Below, one piece after another: positions 53,229 through 63,367 of a stretch of 64,000 bases of DNA. Each line of letters opens with the position of its first letter. The first letter of the stretch is position 1. The translations under genes were made by a program, and so were the position numbers. Source of the DNA: Polaribacter vadi (GTDB taxonomy: Bacteria; Bacteroidota; Bacteroidia; Flavobacteriales; Flavobacteriaceae); contig NZ_JAHKQL010000016.1 of NCBI RefSeq assembly GCF_018861005.1, positions 248,001 through 312,000 of the forward strand, read 5' to 3'. The notes below the pieces were generated by a model. It was not told the origin of the DNA, ran no database searches, and saw only the letters and a program-made list of their open reading frames with translations.

Positions 53229-56200
53229 ATGAAAAAGATTAACTATTTGTTTATTTTCTTTGTTTTAGGTTTTTTAATTTACCATTCTTTTTTTAAGAAA
53301 CTTGAAATTGAGAAAATACAAGAACATCATTCTAAGTTAGTAAAAGACCATCCATTTAATACAAAAAAACATCTTTCAAAAGAAGAAAGAATATCTGCTG
53401 ATTTGCCACCAAATGCATATTTTGCAGATCAATACTTACTAAATATAAACCCACATACAGGAAGAACACACCCTGAAAATATTTATAACCTTCAGCAAGA
53501 ATTAAAGAAAAAAAGAGCAAATCTACAAAGAACTCCTGGAGATGCAATTGATAATAATTGGGTAGAAAGAGGCCCCAATAATGTTGGTGGTAGAACTCGT
53601 ATGGTAATGTTCGATCCAAATGATGTTACTCACAAACGTGTTTTTGCAGGTGGAGTAAGTGGAGGTCTTTGGGTAAATGATGATATTACTGATGAAAATT
53701 CATCTTGGATTCAAGTTGGTATATCAGATAATCTTGCTGTAACTTGTATGGCAGTAGATCCTAACAATTCGCAAATAATGTATTTAGGTACAGGAGAATT
53801 GTATAGCCCACAACAAGCCTTAGGAAATGGAATCTGGAAATCTACTGATGGTGGTGCAACTTGGAATAATGTTTATCAAATAAAAGGTACAACTTCTGTA
53901 ACAAGTTACATTAATGTTCCTGGAACCTATTTTATGACAGATATAATTGTTAGAGATAAAGATGGAAATTCAGCTACAACAAACGATTCTGAAGTTTTTG
54001 CAGCAATTGGGGGTAGTTTTTACAGTTCTAACCCTATTAGTACTTGGATTGGTTTAAATAATTATGGGATTTATAAATCTACGGATGAAGGTTCTAACTG
54101 GTCTAAATTAGCTTTAGATGTTAATGGCAATTCAGTAGCGCCAAATGATTTTGAATTAGGTACAGACAATACACTTTGGTTAAGTACAACAAGAAACGCT
54201 TATTCAGATGGTGGAGGCAGAATTTATAGCAGTTCAGATGGAACATCGTTTACATTAAAACATACCATTACAAATGGCAGAAGAACAGAAATTGCAGTTT
54301 CTAAAACAAATGCAAACACAGTTTATGTTTTGGGAGAAATTGGTACATTAAGTGGGTCTAATTTAGTGGCTCCTTTTATATCACTTTTAAAAACGGATGA
54401 TGCTTTTACAACAACACCAACAGTACTTTCTTTACCAAATGATGCAACAAGTAGTATTCCTGCAGAAGATTTTACAAGAGGTCAAGCATTTTACGATTTA
54501 GTAGTAGAAGTAGATCCGACAAATGATGCAATTGCTTATGTAGGAGGTATAAATTTATTTAGAACTACAGATAGTGGAGTTTCTTGGCAGCAAATTTCAA
54601 AGAATTCACCAACAGGCAGTTTGCCAGGCATAACTGTTTCTTATGTGCATTCAGATCAACAGAGTTGGACTTTTCATCCAACAGATGCAAATATTGCAGT
54701 TTTAGGTTGTGATGGAGGTGTGTTTTATGCCAACTCACTGTCAGCAGCTTCCTCAAGTTCATCAGCAATAGAAGAAAGAAACAAAGATTATAATACAATT
54801 CAGTTTTACAATGCTGCAATTAGTCAAACTACAGATCCAGAATATATTATTGGTGGTACTCAAGATAATGGAAATCTATTTTTTGATGAAGCTTCAAGTG
54901 GAATAAATTCAGCAATAAAAACTAATAGAGGAGATGGTACACATTGTTTTATAGACAAAGAAGGTTCTTATATGATTATCTCTAATTTGTACAATAACAT
55001 CACTAGGTATAATTTACCTTATACTGGTTCTGGCGTTTCAATTTCATCAGATAGTGATTCTGGTACTTTTGTAAATGCCATGGCTTTAGACGATTATTTA
55101 GATGTTTTATATACAAATGGTTACGATGCTGAAAATGAAATTGGTTATTTAACAAGATTTACAAATATAACAACTGCATCATCTACAAGAACAGATATTT
55201 CAGATCCATTAATAACCAATATTTCTGCTCTAAAAGTATCGCCCTTTACAACAACATCCTCAAAAGTGTTTTTAGGTACAAGATCTGGTAAATTGATAAA
55301 AGTTGAAAACGCAAATACAGAAAATCCTACAATTACAGACATTTCTTCATCATCATTTTTAGGGAATATTTCATCCATAGAATTTGGAGTATCAGAAAAT
55401 GAAATTATGGTTACTTTTTACAATTTTGGAGTAGAAAGTATTTGGTATACAGATAATGGAGGAACAACTTGGGCAAATAAAGAAGGTAATTTTCCTGATA
55501 TAAATGTACGCTGCATTTTAATGAATCCTTTAAATAATGATGAGGTTATTGTGGGTTCAGAATTAGGTGTTTGGAATACTTCAAACTTTAAAGATCCATC
55601 ACCAAATTGGCAACAATCTTACAATGGCATGTCTAATGTTGTGGTTACTTCTTTTAGTTTAAGAACTGCAGATAATACCATTTTAGCAAGTACTTTTGGT
55701 AGAGGTTTTTATACTGGTCAATTTAAAGGTAATGATTTAACAACTTGGTTGGGTACTATAGATTCAGACTTTACAAATGTAAATAATTGGTCTAATGGTT
55801 TACCAACAAATGCTGTTGATGTTAAAATACCTACAACTTCAAATCATCCAATTATTAACACAACTGTTTCTGTAGCAAATATTTCTATTGATGAAAATGC
55901 GAATTTATTAATTACAGAATCTGGAGCCTTAACAATCGAAGAGAATTGTACAAATCAAGGGGCGTTTACCATAAACTCAACTTTAGCAACCTCAGGAAGT
56001 TTAATAGTTAAAGGAACATCCACAGGAAAAATTACTTATAATAGGTATGCTTCTAATAATTGGCATTTAAAAAGTGCGCCTTTATTAAATGATGTGTATG
56101 ATAATGATTGGGTTGCTGAAAACTCCATTCAATCTAGTTCAGTGAATCCAAACTCTAGAGCTATTGGAACTTATAATAATGATTCTGGTAATTGGGAATA

Positions 56201-57296
56201 TATGCAGGTAAATGATTCAGAAAATTTTACTGTGGGTAAAGGTTTTTCTATAAAAAGAACCACTGCAGGAAATTATATCTTTTTGGGTGATGTAGCAACA
56301 GAAACTGTAAATGTTACTATTGATAAAGGCTCAGCAACTTCTTACAATTTATTAGGAAACCCATTTCCATCATATTTAGCAATAAATGAAACTGCCGATT
56401 TTTCAAATAACTTTTTAAACGAAAATGAAACTGTTTTAGAAGAAAAGACCATTTATGTTTGGAATGGAAGCGATTATGAAACCAAAAACCAAGCTTCTTC
56501 TGCTGTAAATTTAGCTCCAGGTCAAGCATTTTTTGTGATTTCTAATTCAGAAGGAGGTTCTGCAACTTTTACAGAAAATTTACAAAAACATCAATCAGAA
56601 ACTTTTTTAAAGCAGCAATCGAGACCAGAAATAAGACTTTTTTGTAAAAACGGAACGCAAGAAAAATACACAGATATTTTTTACATAGCTTCTGCTACAA
56701 CTAATTTTGATAATGGTTATGACAGTTCTTTATATGCAGATAGCTCATCAAATTTTGAAGTTTATACACAACTTATCACTGGCGATAATGATAAAAAACT
56801 AGCCATACAATCTATACCAACAGATTTTTCTACAATTATTCCTGTAGGTATTTTTGCTGATAAAAATTCCGATTTAGAAATTAGTGTAAATACCAAAAAT
56901 ATACCTGCAGATTTAAACGTTTATTTAGAGGATAAACAGTTGGACACATTTACACTTTTACATGATGAAAACAGTACTTATCAAGTAACAACAACTGAAT
57001 CTTTAAACGGTTCTGGCCGATTTTTTTTACATACATCATCAGAAGTACTAAGTATATTAAATCCTGTTTTTAATAAAATTGGTTTATATGTTTTAGATGA
57101 TGAAATTAAGATTCAAAATTTGAATTCTGTACCAAGTTTAATCAAGGTTTATGATATAAATGGCAAATTAATATTACTTAAAAAGTTAAACAAAAATCAA
57201 GATAAAGTTGCTGTAAATGATTTTTATAAAGGAGTTTATGTGGTTGTTGTTGAGAAAGATAATAGTACTTTTACAAAGAAAATAATTATTCAGTAA
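53229..57296 (+). CDS. Large T9SS type A cargo protein with a BNR/sortilin-like propeller
   Basis: 1355 residues: an N-terminal membrane/signal segment (about 5-22), a propeller-type region (about 110-840) with repeated Asp-box-like units (GIWKSTDGGATWNNV, GIYKSTDEGSNWSKL, LFRTTDSGVSWQQI, SIWYTDNGGTTWANK), a WLGTIDSDFTNVNNWSNGLP domain (about 837-1000), a further beta part, and a C-terminal type A sorting domain (about 1280-1355) ending TFTKKIIIQ. It is probably exported to the surface; the propeller resembles sialidase/VPS10-type folds but no enzyme residues are evident. It is inserted between dksA and lspA. Confidence 0.9.
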   Translation: MKKINYLFIFFVLGFLIYHSFFKKLEIEKIQEHHSKLVKDHPFNTKKHLSKEERISADLPPNAYFADQYLLNINPHTGRTHPENIYNLQQELKKKRANLQRTPGDAIDNNWVERGPNNVGGRTRMVMFDPNDVTHKRVFAGGVSGGLWVNDDITDENSSWIQVGISDNLAVTCMAVDPNNSQIMYLGTGELYSPQQALGNGIWKSTDGGATWNNVYQIKGTTSVTSYINVPGTYFMTDIIVRDKDGNSATTNDSEVFAAIGGSFYSSNPISTWIGLNNYGIYKSTDEGSNWSKLALDVNGNSVAPNDFELGTDNTLWLSTTRNAYSDGGGRIYSSSDGTSFTLKHTITNGRRTEIAVSKTNANTVYVLGEIGTLSGSNLVAPFISLLKTDDAFTTTPTVLSLPNDATSSIPAEDFTRGQAFYDLVVEVDPTNDAIAYVGGINLFRTTDSGVSWQQISKNSPTGSLPGITVSYVHSDQQSWTFHPTDANIAVLGCDGGVFYANSLSAASSSSSAIEERNKDYNTIQFYNAAISQTTDPEYIIGGTQDNGNLFFDEASSGINSAIKTNRGDGTHCFIDKEGSYMIISNLYNNITRYNLPYTGSGVSISSDSDSGTFVNAMALDDYLDVLYTNGYDAENEIGYLTRFTNITTASSTRTDISDPLITNISALKVSPFTTTSSKVFLGTRSGKLIKVENANTENPTITDISSSSFLGNISSIEFGVSENEIMVTFYNFGVESIWYTDNGGTTWANKEGNFPDINVRCILMNPLNNDEVIVGSELGVWNTSNFKDPSPNWQQSYNGMSNVVVTSFSLRTADNTILASTFGRGFYTGQFKGNDLTTWLGTIDSDFTNVNNWSNGLPTNAVDVKIPTTSNHPIINTTVSVANISIDENANLLITESGALTIEENCTNQGAFTINSTLATSGSLIVKGTSTGKITYNRYASNNWHLKSAPLLNDVYDNDWVAENSIQSSSVNPNSRAIGTYNNDSGNWEYMQVNDSENFTVGKGFSIKRTTAGNYIFLGDVATETVNVTIDKGSATSYNLLGNPFPSYLAINETADFSNNFLNENETVLEEKTIYVWNGSDYETKNQASSAVNLAPGQAFFVISNSEGGSATFTENLQKHQSETFLKQQSRPEIRLFCKNGTQEKYTDIFYIASATTNFDNGYDSSLYADSSSNFEVYTQLITGDNDKKLAIQSIPTDFSTIIPVGIFADKNSDLEISVNTKNIPADLNVYLEDKQLDTFTLLHDENSTYQVTTTESLNGSGRFFLHTSSEVLSILNPVFNKIGLYVLDDEIKIQNLNSVPSLIKVYDINGKLILLKKLNKNQDKVAVNDFYKGVYVVVVEKDNSTFTKKIIIQ

Positions 57297-57304
57297 TAAG
57301 AACA

Positions 57305-57949
57305 ATGAAGTATAAGTTTGTTTTATTTTTTTTAATGAATTCAGTGGTTCTTTTTGCTCAAAAAAAAGTGTCTAAGCAATTTCAAACATTTGCAAATGAG
57401 GTTAATATTTTTACATCAGGTTTAGATAATTTGGTGTTAGAAAACTCAAACTCTAACTTTGTAGAAGTGTATTTGTATGCAGAAAGTTACGATGATCAAT
57501 TGATTATTATTGATGAAAAAAGCAAAGAAGTAAACATAAAATTTGCGTTCGAAGGTACACAAACAAGAGAAGTTGTGTTTAGAAAATTTATTACCAAAAG
57601 ACTACAAAGAGCCAATGTTATTGTAAAAATTCCGAAAGGAAAAAAAGTATTCGTTTTTGGAGAAAATGTAGATTTAGAAGCAAAAAACCTTAAAAATGAA
57701 TTGGCTATTTATATAGAAAACGGAATTGTAAAACTAAATAAAATACAGGTAAATACAATCTTAAAACTGTATTCTGGTAATGTATATGCATCTGTAAAAG
57801 GCACAAATTTAGACTTAGTTTCTAAAAATGGTAAAATTAAAATTGATGATGATTTTTATGAAGAAAAACATAAAAGAGAGTTAGAAAATTCAAATAAAAA
57901 ACTCTCAATAAACTCTATAAAAGCTAATATTTATCTATCAAGTAATTAA
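57305..57949 (+). CDS. Exported adhesin-like (GIN/DUF2807-type) protein
   Basis: 214 residues with a signal peptide (ending LFAQ, residue 19) and a run of short beta-strand repeats (VNIFTSGLDNLVLENSNS, VIVKIPKGKKVFVFGENVDLEAKNL, ILKLYSGNVYASVKG) typical of right-handed beta-helix or DUF2807 head-GIN-type proteins. It starts 8 nt after the large cargo gene and is probably co-expressed with it. It has no sorting domain, so it is likely periplasmic. Confidence 0.78.
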   Translation: MKYKFVLFFLMNSVVLFAQKKVSKQFQTFANEVNIFTSGLDNLVLENSNSNFVEVYLYAESYDDQLIIIDEKSKEVNIKFAFEGTQTREVVFRKFITKRLQRANVIVKIPKGKKVFVFGENVDLEAKNLKNELAIYIENGIVKLNKIQVNTILKLYSGNVYASVKGTNLDLVSKNGKIKIDDDFYEEKHKRELENSNKKLSINSIKANIYLSSN

Positions 57950-57964
57950 ACACAATAATATTCT

Positions 57965-57972
57965 TATTTTTG
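57965..57972 (+). promoter_or_regulatory. -7 box of lspA
   Basis: TATTTTTG, 19 nt before the lspA ATG. Confidence 0.5.
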
Positions 57973-57991
57973 TGACTTCAAAATTAAAAAA

Positions 57992-58636
57992 ATGTCAAAA
58001 AAGAACATTGCAATTCTTACTATTTTAATAGCAATTATTTTAGATCAAGTTATAAAAATATACATTAAAACAAACTATATTTTAGGTGATGGTTTTGAGG
58101 TTTTTAGTTGGTTTAAAATTCATTTTGTAGAAAATAACGGAATGGCAATGGGTTTTGAATTTGGTGGTAAAGCTGGTAAGTTGTTTTTAACTCTTTTTAG
58201 AATTGTTGCAGTTGGCGCCATTATTTATTGGTTGGCAGGTAATATAAAACGTAAAGTACACAATGCAGTAATTATTGGTATTTCTTTAATTTTTTCTGGT
58301 GCTGTTGGTAATATTATAGATTCAATTTTTTACGGAGTTATTTTTGATTCTTCAGAGCATAAAGTAGCCACGCTTTTTGCAGACAAACCTTATGGAGAGC
58401 TGTTTTATGGTAAAGTAGTAGATATGTTTTATTTTCCTATTTGGTCTGGTAATTTACCAGAATGGATTCCGTTTGTAGGTGGAGATTTATTTACTTTTTT
58501 TCAATATATATTTAACCCTGCAGACTCTTACATAACCATTGGTGTAGCAATTCTTTTTATTTTTAGCAAACAAGCTTTTCCTAAAGAAGACAAAAAATCT
58601 GACAAGAAAATAACAGAAACTTTTTCAGAACTTTAA
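57992..58636 (+). CDS. lspA: Lipoprotein signal peptidase
   Basis: Removes signal peptides from prolipoproteins at the inner membrane. 214 residues with four membrane helices. The catalytic Asp residues are visible in GNIIDSIFYG and KVVDMFYFPIW, and the conserved VENNGMAMG is at about 47-55. It is longer than the roughly 165 residues of E. coli because of extra loop residues before VVDMF, as in other Bacteroidota. Confidence 0.94.
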   Translation: MSKKNIAILTILIAIILDQVIKIYIKTNYILGDGFEVFSWFKIHFVENNGMAMGFEFGGKAGKLFLTLFRIVAVGAIIYWLAGNIKRKVHNAVIIGISLIFSGAVGNIIDSIFYGVIFDSSEHKVATLFADKPYGELFYGKVVDMFYFPIWSGNLPEWIPFVGGDLFTFFQYIFNPADSYITIGVAILFIFSKQAFPKEDKKSDKKITETFSEL

Positions 58637-58712
58637 AATTTCTTAAAATAAACTATCGTATTTTTTACTAACTTGTGTTGGGTTTAGAGTTAAATTTCTA
58701 ACTTGCATAAGT

Positions 58713-59318
58713 ATGAAGATTTCAAGATATATTCTCATTTTTTTTATTGGTTTTTTTATTGCCAAATTTTGGTATCAAAAAGACAATAAACATCAGCAAA
58801 AAGAAGAAATAAAAGTTGTTTTAAACTCCATTAAAAACATGAGTAAGCTGGTTGTTTCAAGTGCTAGTTTCTCTGAAGTTTACAATTTTAAAGATTCAAA
58901 AAAATATTTTTATGATTATGTTTCTTTTGATAAAGAAGCAATTGTTACAGTAAACGCTAATGTTGAGGTTGGGTATGATTTATCTAAATTAGAAATACAA
59001 ATAGATTCTGTTGGTAAAAAAGTCATCATTAATAAAATACCTAAAGAAACCATTTCTATTGCACCAGATGTAAAGTATTTCGATTTAAAACAGAGTCAAT
59101 TTAACACATTCTCTAAAGAAGAGTTGAATAAAATTAACGAAAAAAGTATCGATAAAATTAAAGAAACCATTGGTTTAACTGACTTAAAAAAAGATGCAAA
59201 AACACGTTTTTTCGAAGAAATTTCTAAGATTTATCAGTTATCAGCCATATATGGTTGGCAAGTTGTAGATAATACAAAATCTGATTTTTTATCGGCATTA
59301 GACAAGCAATTAGATTAA
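58713..59318 (+). CDS. DUF4230 domain protein
   Basis: 201 residues with one N-terminal membrane helix (about 5-20, then Trp-Tyr) and a beta-rich DUF4230 domain (about 40-175: FSEVYNFKDSKKYFYDY, GYDLSKLEIQIDS). Members are membrane-anchored proteins of unknown role. It lies 76 nt after lspA and 31 nt before uvrC. Confidence 0.85.
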   Translation: MKISRYILIFFIGFFIAKFWYQKDNKHQQKEEIKVVLNSIKNMSKLVVSSASFSEVYNFKDSKKYFYDYVSFDKEAIVTVNANVEVGYDLSKLEIQIDSVGKKVIINKIPKETISIAPDVKYFDLKQSQFNTFSKEELNKINEKSIDKIKETIGLTDLKKDAKTRFFEEISKIYQLSAIYGWQVVDNTKSDFLSALDKQLD

Positions 59319-59349
59319 CTAAAATCATACAAAAAAAATATTTTTGAGA

Positions 59350-61155
59350 ATGCCAACTTCTTTAGAACTTCAAATAAAAACCTTACCAAATTCACCAGGA
59401 GTTTATCAATATTTTGATAAAGAGGATGTAATTATATATGTTGGTAAAGCTAAAAACTTAAAAAAAAGAGTTGCTTCTTATTTTACAAAAACACATGAAA
59501 ATGGTAAAACTCGTGTTTTAGTAAAAAAAATAGTTCGTATAAAACACATTGTTGTAAATACAGAAACAGACGCGTTATTATTAGAAAATAACCTTATTAA
59601 AAAATACAAACCACGTTACAATGTGCTTTTAAAAGACGATAAAAGTTATCCTTGGTTGTGTATTAAAAAAGAACGTTTTCCGAGAATTTTTATGACAAGA
59701 AGAGTTATTAAAGATGGCTCAGAATATTTTGGACCTTATACTTCTGTAAGAACAGTAAGGGTTTTGTTAGATTTAATTAAAGAACTCTACCAATTAAGAA
59801 CCTGCAATTACGATTTAAGTCCGCAAAATATTAGCGAAGGCAAATATAAAGTCTGTTTAGAATATCATTTAAAAAACTGTAAAGGGCCTTGTGAAGCTTT
59901 AGAAACTGAAGCACATTACAACGAATCTATCAAAGAAATTCGAAATATTATTAAAGGAAACTTTAAAGAAAGTTTAGAGAAATTTAATAAAATGATGATG
60001 GATTTTGCAACAAAAATGGAGTTTGAAGAAGCGCAAAAAATTAAAGAAAAATTAGATTTATTAGGTAATTATCAAGCAAAATCTACCATTATAAATCCGT
60101 CTATTAATAATGTAGACGTGTTTACTATTATTTCTGATGAAACACATGGTTATGCAAATTTCTTAAAAATTTCTAATGGATCTATTATTCAATCGCACAC
60201 TACAGAAATAAAGAAAAAGTTAGATGAAACAGACAAAGAATTACTAGAACTTTTTATTGTAGAAATTAGGCAACGTTTCGATTCGCAATCGCCAGAAATT
60301 TATGTGCCTTTTAAAGTTGATATTGGCGAGAATATAAAAGTAACCATTCCTAAATTAGGTGATAAAAAACGAATTGTAGAACTCTCTGAAAGAAATGCAA
60401 AGTATTACAGACAAGAGCAGTTTAAGCAAATAAAAATTGTAGATCCAGACAGGCATGTAAAACGAATTATGGCGCAAATGAAAAAAGATTTGCGTTTAAA
60501 AGAAGAACCAAGGCATATAGAGTGTTTTGATAACTCTAACATTCAAGGTACAAACCCAGTTGCAGCTTGTGTAGTTTTTAAAGATGGTAAGCCAAGTAAA
60601 AAAGATTACAGACATTATAACATTAAAACTGTAGAAGGTCCAGATGATTTTGCGTCTATGGAAGAAGTAGTGTATAGAAGATACAAACGCCTACTTTTTG
60701 AAGGCCAATCTTTACCTCAATTAATAATTATTGATGGTGGTAAAGGGCAATTATCATCAGCATTAAAAAGTTTAGATATTTTAGGTTTACGAGGTAAAAT
60801 TGCAATAATTGGTATTGCAAAACGTTTAGAAGAAATCTATTATCCAGATGATCCTATACCTTTGTATTTAGATAAAAAGTCAGAAACTTTAAAGATTACA
60901 CAATATTTAAGAAACGAAGCACATAGATTTGGTATTACATTTCACAGAAACAAGCGTAGTAAAAGTGCCATACAAAGTGAGTTAGAGCAAATTCCTGATG
61001 TTGGTAAACAAACAATTACAACTTTATTACGTAAATTTAAGTCGGCAAAACGAGTTAAAGAAGCTTCTTTGACAGATTTAAAAGAAGCAATTGGTAATGC
61101 AAGAGCTGTAAAAGTGCATCAATATTTTCATAAACAAATAAAAAATGAAAAGTAA
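59350..61155 (+). CDS. uvrC: UvrABC nuclease subunit C
   Basis: Nucleotide-excision repair endonuclease making both incisions with UvrB. Domains: GIY-YIG (about 12-92: PGVYQYF, IIYVGKAKNL), a Cys cluster (CNYDL..C...C), a UVR motif (about 200-235), a UvrC RNase-H-like domain (about 375-530: HIECFDNSNIQGTNPVA, IIDGGKGQL) and a helix-hairpin-helix end. It has 601 residues from the ATG at 59350; the TTG at 59344 adds only two residues. The patatin gene starts inside its last codons. Confidence 0.95.
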   Translation: MPTSLELQIKTLPNSPGVYQYFDKEDVIIYVGKAKNLKKRVASYFTKTHENGKTRVLVKKIVRIKHIVVNTETDALLLENNLIKKYKPRYNVLLKDDKSYPWLCIKKERFPRIFMTRRVIKDGSEYFGPYTSVRTVRVLLDLIKELYQLRTCNYDLSPQNISEGKYKVCLEYHLKNCKGPCEALETEAHYNESIKEIRNIIKGNFKESLEKFNKMMMDFATKMEFEEAQKIKEKLDLLGNYQAKSTIINPSINNVDVFTIISDETHGYANFLKISNGSIIQSHTTEIKKKLDETDKELLELFIVEIRQRFDSQSPEIYVPFKVDIGENIKVTIPKLGDKKRIVELSERNAKYYRQEQFKQIKIVDPDRHVKRIMAQMKKDLRLKEEPRHIECFDNSNIQGTNPVAACVVFKDGKPSKKDYRHYNIKTVEGPDDFASMEEVVYRRYKRLLFEGQSLPQLIIIDGGKGQLSSALKSLDILGLRGKIAIIGIAKRLEEIYYPDDPIPLYLDKKSETLKITQYLRNEAHRFGITFHRNKRSKSAIQSELEQIPDVGKQTITTLLRKFKSAKRVKEASLTDLKEAIGNARAVKVHQYFHKQIKNEK

Positions 61156-63343
61156 AATTTTTCTTCTAATTTTAATGTTTCCTTTGTTTGTTTTTGGGCA
61201 ACAAAAGCAGCCAAAAATTGGTTTAGTTTTAAGTGGTGGTGGGGCTAAAGGTTTTGCGCATATAGGTGTTTTAAAAGAAATAGATGCAGCAGGTATACAG
61301 TTAGATTATATTGGTGGTACAAGTATGGGAGCTATTGTAGGTGGTTTGTATGCTTTAGGTTATTCTGGTATTGAAATAGAAAAAATTGTAAAAAATACCG
61401 ATTTTATGTCTTTATTAAGAGATAAATTACCACGAAGTTCTTCTCCTTTTTTTGATAAAGAAAATGCCGAAAAAACCAAGTTAACTTTACCTGTTTCTAA
61501 AGGTAAATTGGGTTTGCCTAAAGGTATTTCTAAAGGGCAGAATGTATTAAATTTATTGTACGAACTTATTGGTTCTTCAGAAGAAATAGAAGATTTCTCC
61601 AGATTAACAATTCCATTTTTTTGTATTGCTACAGATGTAGAAACAGGTAAGGGAGTTATGATAGAAAGCGGTTCATTACCAGCAGCTTTAAGAGCAAGTG
61701 GCTCTTTCCCAACCTTATTAAATCCAGTTGTTTTAAACGATAAATTATTAGTTGATGGAGGTATAGCAAATAATTTTCCTGTAACTTTTATGAAATCAAA
61801 AGGAATAGATATTGTTATTGGTGTAGATGTAGAAGGTAAGTTAATTGATAGAGATAAGTTAACTTCTGCAATTGCTATTTTAAATCAGATTGTTAGTTAT
61901 CAAATGTACGATCAAAGTAAAGAAGAAAAAGAAAAGTTAGATGTTTATTTGCATCCAGAAATATTTAATTACACTGTTGTAGATTTTGATAAAAAGGATG
62001 AAATTATTGAAAAAGGAGAAATTGAAGCTAAAAAGTTTAGAGAAGTTTTTAAAGAATTAGCAGCAAAACAGATCAATAATAAAAAGAGAACATTTTTAAA
62101 GATAGATACTCAAAAAAAATATATTTCTAAGATTGATGTAAAAAGATCAGAAAACTATACAATTGCCTATGTTTTAGGTAAGTTAGATATTAGAGAAGGA
62201 GATAGTATTTCTAGGCAAGAAATTACCAAAAGAATAGGTCTATTATCTGCCACTAAAAACTATGATAGAATAGATTATGCTTTAATAAAGCAGAGGGATA
62301 ATTCTTATCATTTAAACTTTATTATAAAAGAATCTATAGAGAATGCTACTTTAAGTTTAGGTGCACATTATGATGATTTATACAAATCTGGAGTTTTAGT
62401 AAATTACAGTCACAAGCACGCTTTTTTTAGTAATGATTTACTTTCTTTAGATTTAGTTTTAGGCGATAATTTAAGATATGATTTAAACTATTTTGTAGAT
62501 AATGGGTTTTATTTGAGTGTGGGTTTTAAATCTAGATATAATCACTTTAGGGCAAATTCTAAATACGGCCCTATTATTTCTCAATTTCCTAATATTAGCA
62601 GTGTAAATATTAAATACACAGATATTACAAATCAGCTATACTTACAAACAACTTTCGATAGAAAATTTGCTTTAGGACTAGGTGTTGAGCATAAATATTT
62701 AAAAGCTAGTACAGAAACTATAACTAATAATAACAATGAAACTAATATTGATAATAGCGAATATTACAACGCTTTTGCCTATTTAAAGTTAGATACTTAC
62801 GATAAAAAGTATTTTGTAACAAAAGGATATTTTGCTGATTTAAATTTAAAATGGTATTTAAACTCAACCGATTTTAATAACAATTTTAAAAGTTTTGCAC
62901 AAGCACAAGGTACTTTAGGTTTTGCAACACCTTTATCAGATAAAATAACTTTTCAAAATACTAATGAAGCTGGTTTTACTTTTAATACTAATGAAACTGG
63001 TATTTTTGAATTTTATTTAGGTGGTTATAACCAAAACTTTATTAACACGTTTGTGCCTTTTTATGGTTATGATTTTGGTGAGCTTTCAGATGTTTCGTTC
63101 TTAAAAACAGAGTTCCATTTAAGATATGCTTTTTTAGATAAGCATTATGCAAGTTTTATTGCTAATTATGCACGTTTAGATAATAATGTCTTTAAAGATA
63201 TAGATATTTTTAAAGACATTAAATCTGGTTATGCATTAGGTTATAGTTTTGATAGCCTAATAGGTCCTATAGAATTAAAGTACAGTTGGTCTCCAGATCA
63301 TAGAGATCGCTATTGGTTGTTTAATTTAGGATTCTGGTTTTAA
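61145..63343 (+). CDS. Patatin-like phospholipase with outer-membrane barrel
   Basis: 732 residues: signal peptide (to FGQ, residue 19), patatin domain (about 25-250) with GGGAKGFAHIG (31-41), the Ser of GTSMG at S60 and the Asp of DGG at about D204, then a POTRA-like segment (about 320-400) and a C-terminal Omp85-type barrel ending WLFNLGFWF. This is the PlpD layout of type Vd autotransporters. It overlaps uvrC by 11 bp. Confidence 0.93.
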   Translation: MKSKIFLLILMFPLFVFGQQKQPKIGLVLSGGGAKGFAHIGVLKEIDAAGIQLDYIGGTSMGAIVGGLYALGYSGIEIEKIVKNTDFMSLLRDKLPRSSSPFFDKENAEKTKLTLPVSKGKLGLPKGISKGQNVLNLLYELIGSSEEIEDFSRLTIPFFCIATDVETGKGVMIESGSLPAALRASGSFPTLLNPVVLNDKLLVDGGIANNFPVTFMKSKGIDIVIGVDVEGKLIDRDKLTSAIAILNQIVSYQMYDQSKEEKEKLDVYLHPEIFNYTVVDFDKKDEIIEKGEIEAKKFREVFKELAAKQINNKKRTFLKIDTQKKYISKIDVKRSENYTIAYVLGKLDIREGDSISRQEITKRIGLLSATKNYDRIDYALIKQRDNSYHLNFIIKESIENATLSLGAHYDDLYKSGVLVNYSHKHAFFSNDLLSLDLVLGDNLRYDLNYFVDNGFYLSVGFKSRYNHFRANSKYGPIISQFPNISSVNIKYTDITNQLYLQTTFDRKFALGLGVEHKYLKASTETITNNNNETNIDNSEYYNAFAYLKLDTYDKKYFVTKGYFADLNLKWYLNSTDFNNNFKSFAQAQGTLGFATPLSDKITFQNTNEAGFTFNTNETGIFEFYLGGYNQNFINTFVPFYGYDFGELSDVSFLKTEFHLRYAFLDKHYASFIANYARLDNNVFKDIDIFKDIKSGYALGYSFDSLIGPIELKYSWSPDHRDRYWLFNLGFWF

Positions 63344-63367
63344 TCATTTTTAAATAATGATAAACTT

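Noticed and set aside
53356-53619. 87-codon minus-strand frame in the large T9SS cargo gene
   Set aside because: Antisense shadow; Tyr/Leu/His-rich product of no known kind.
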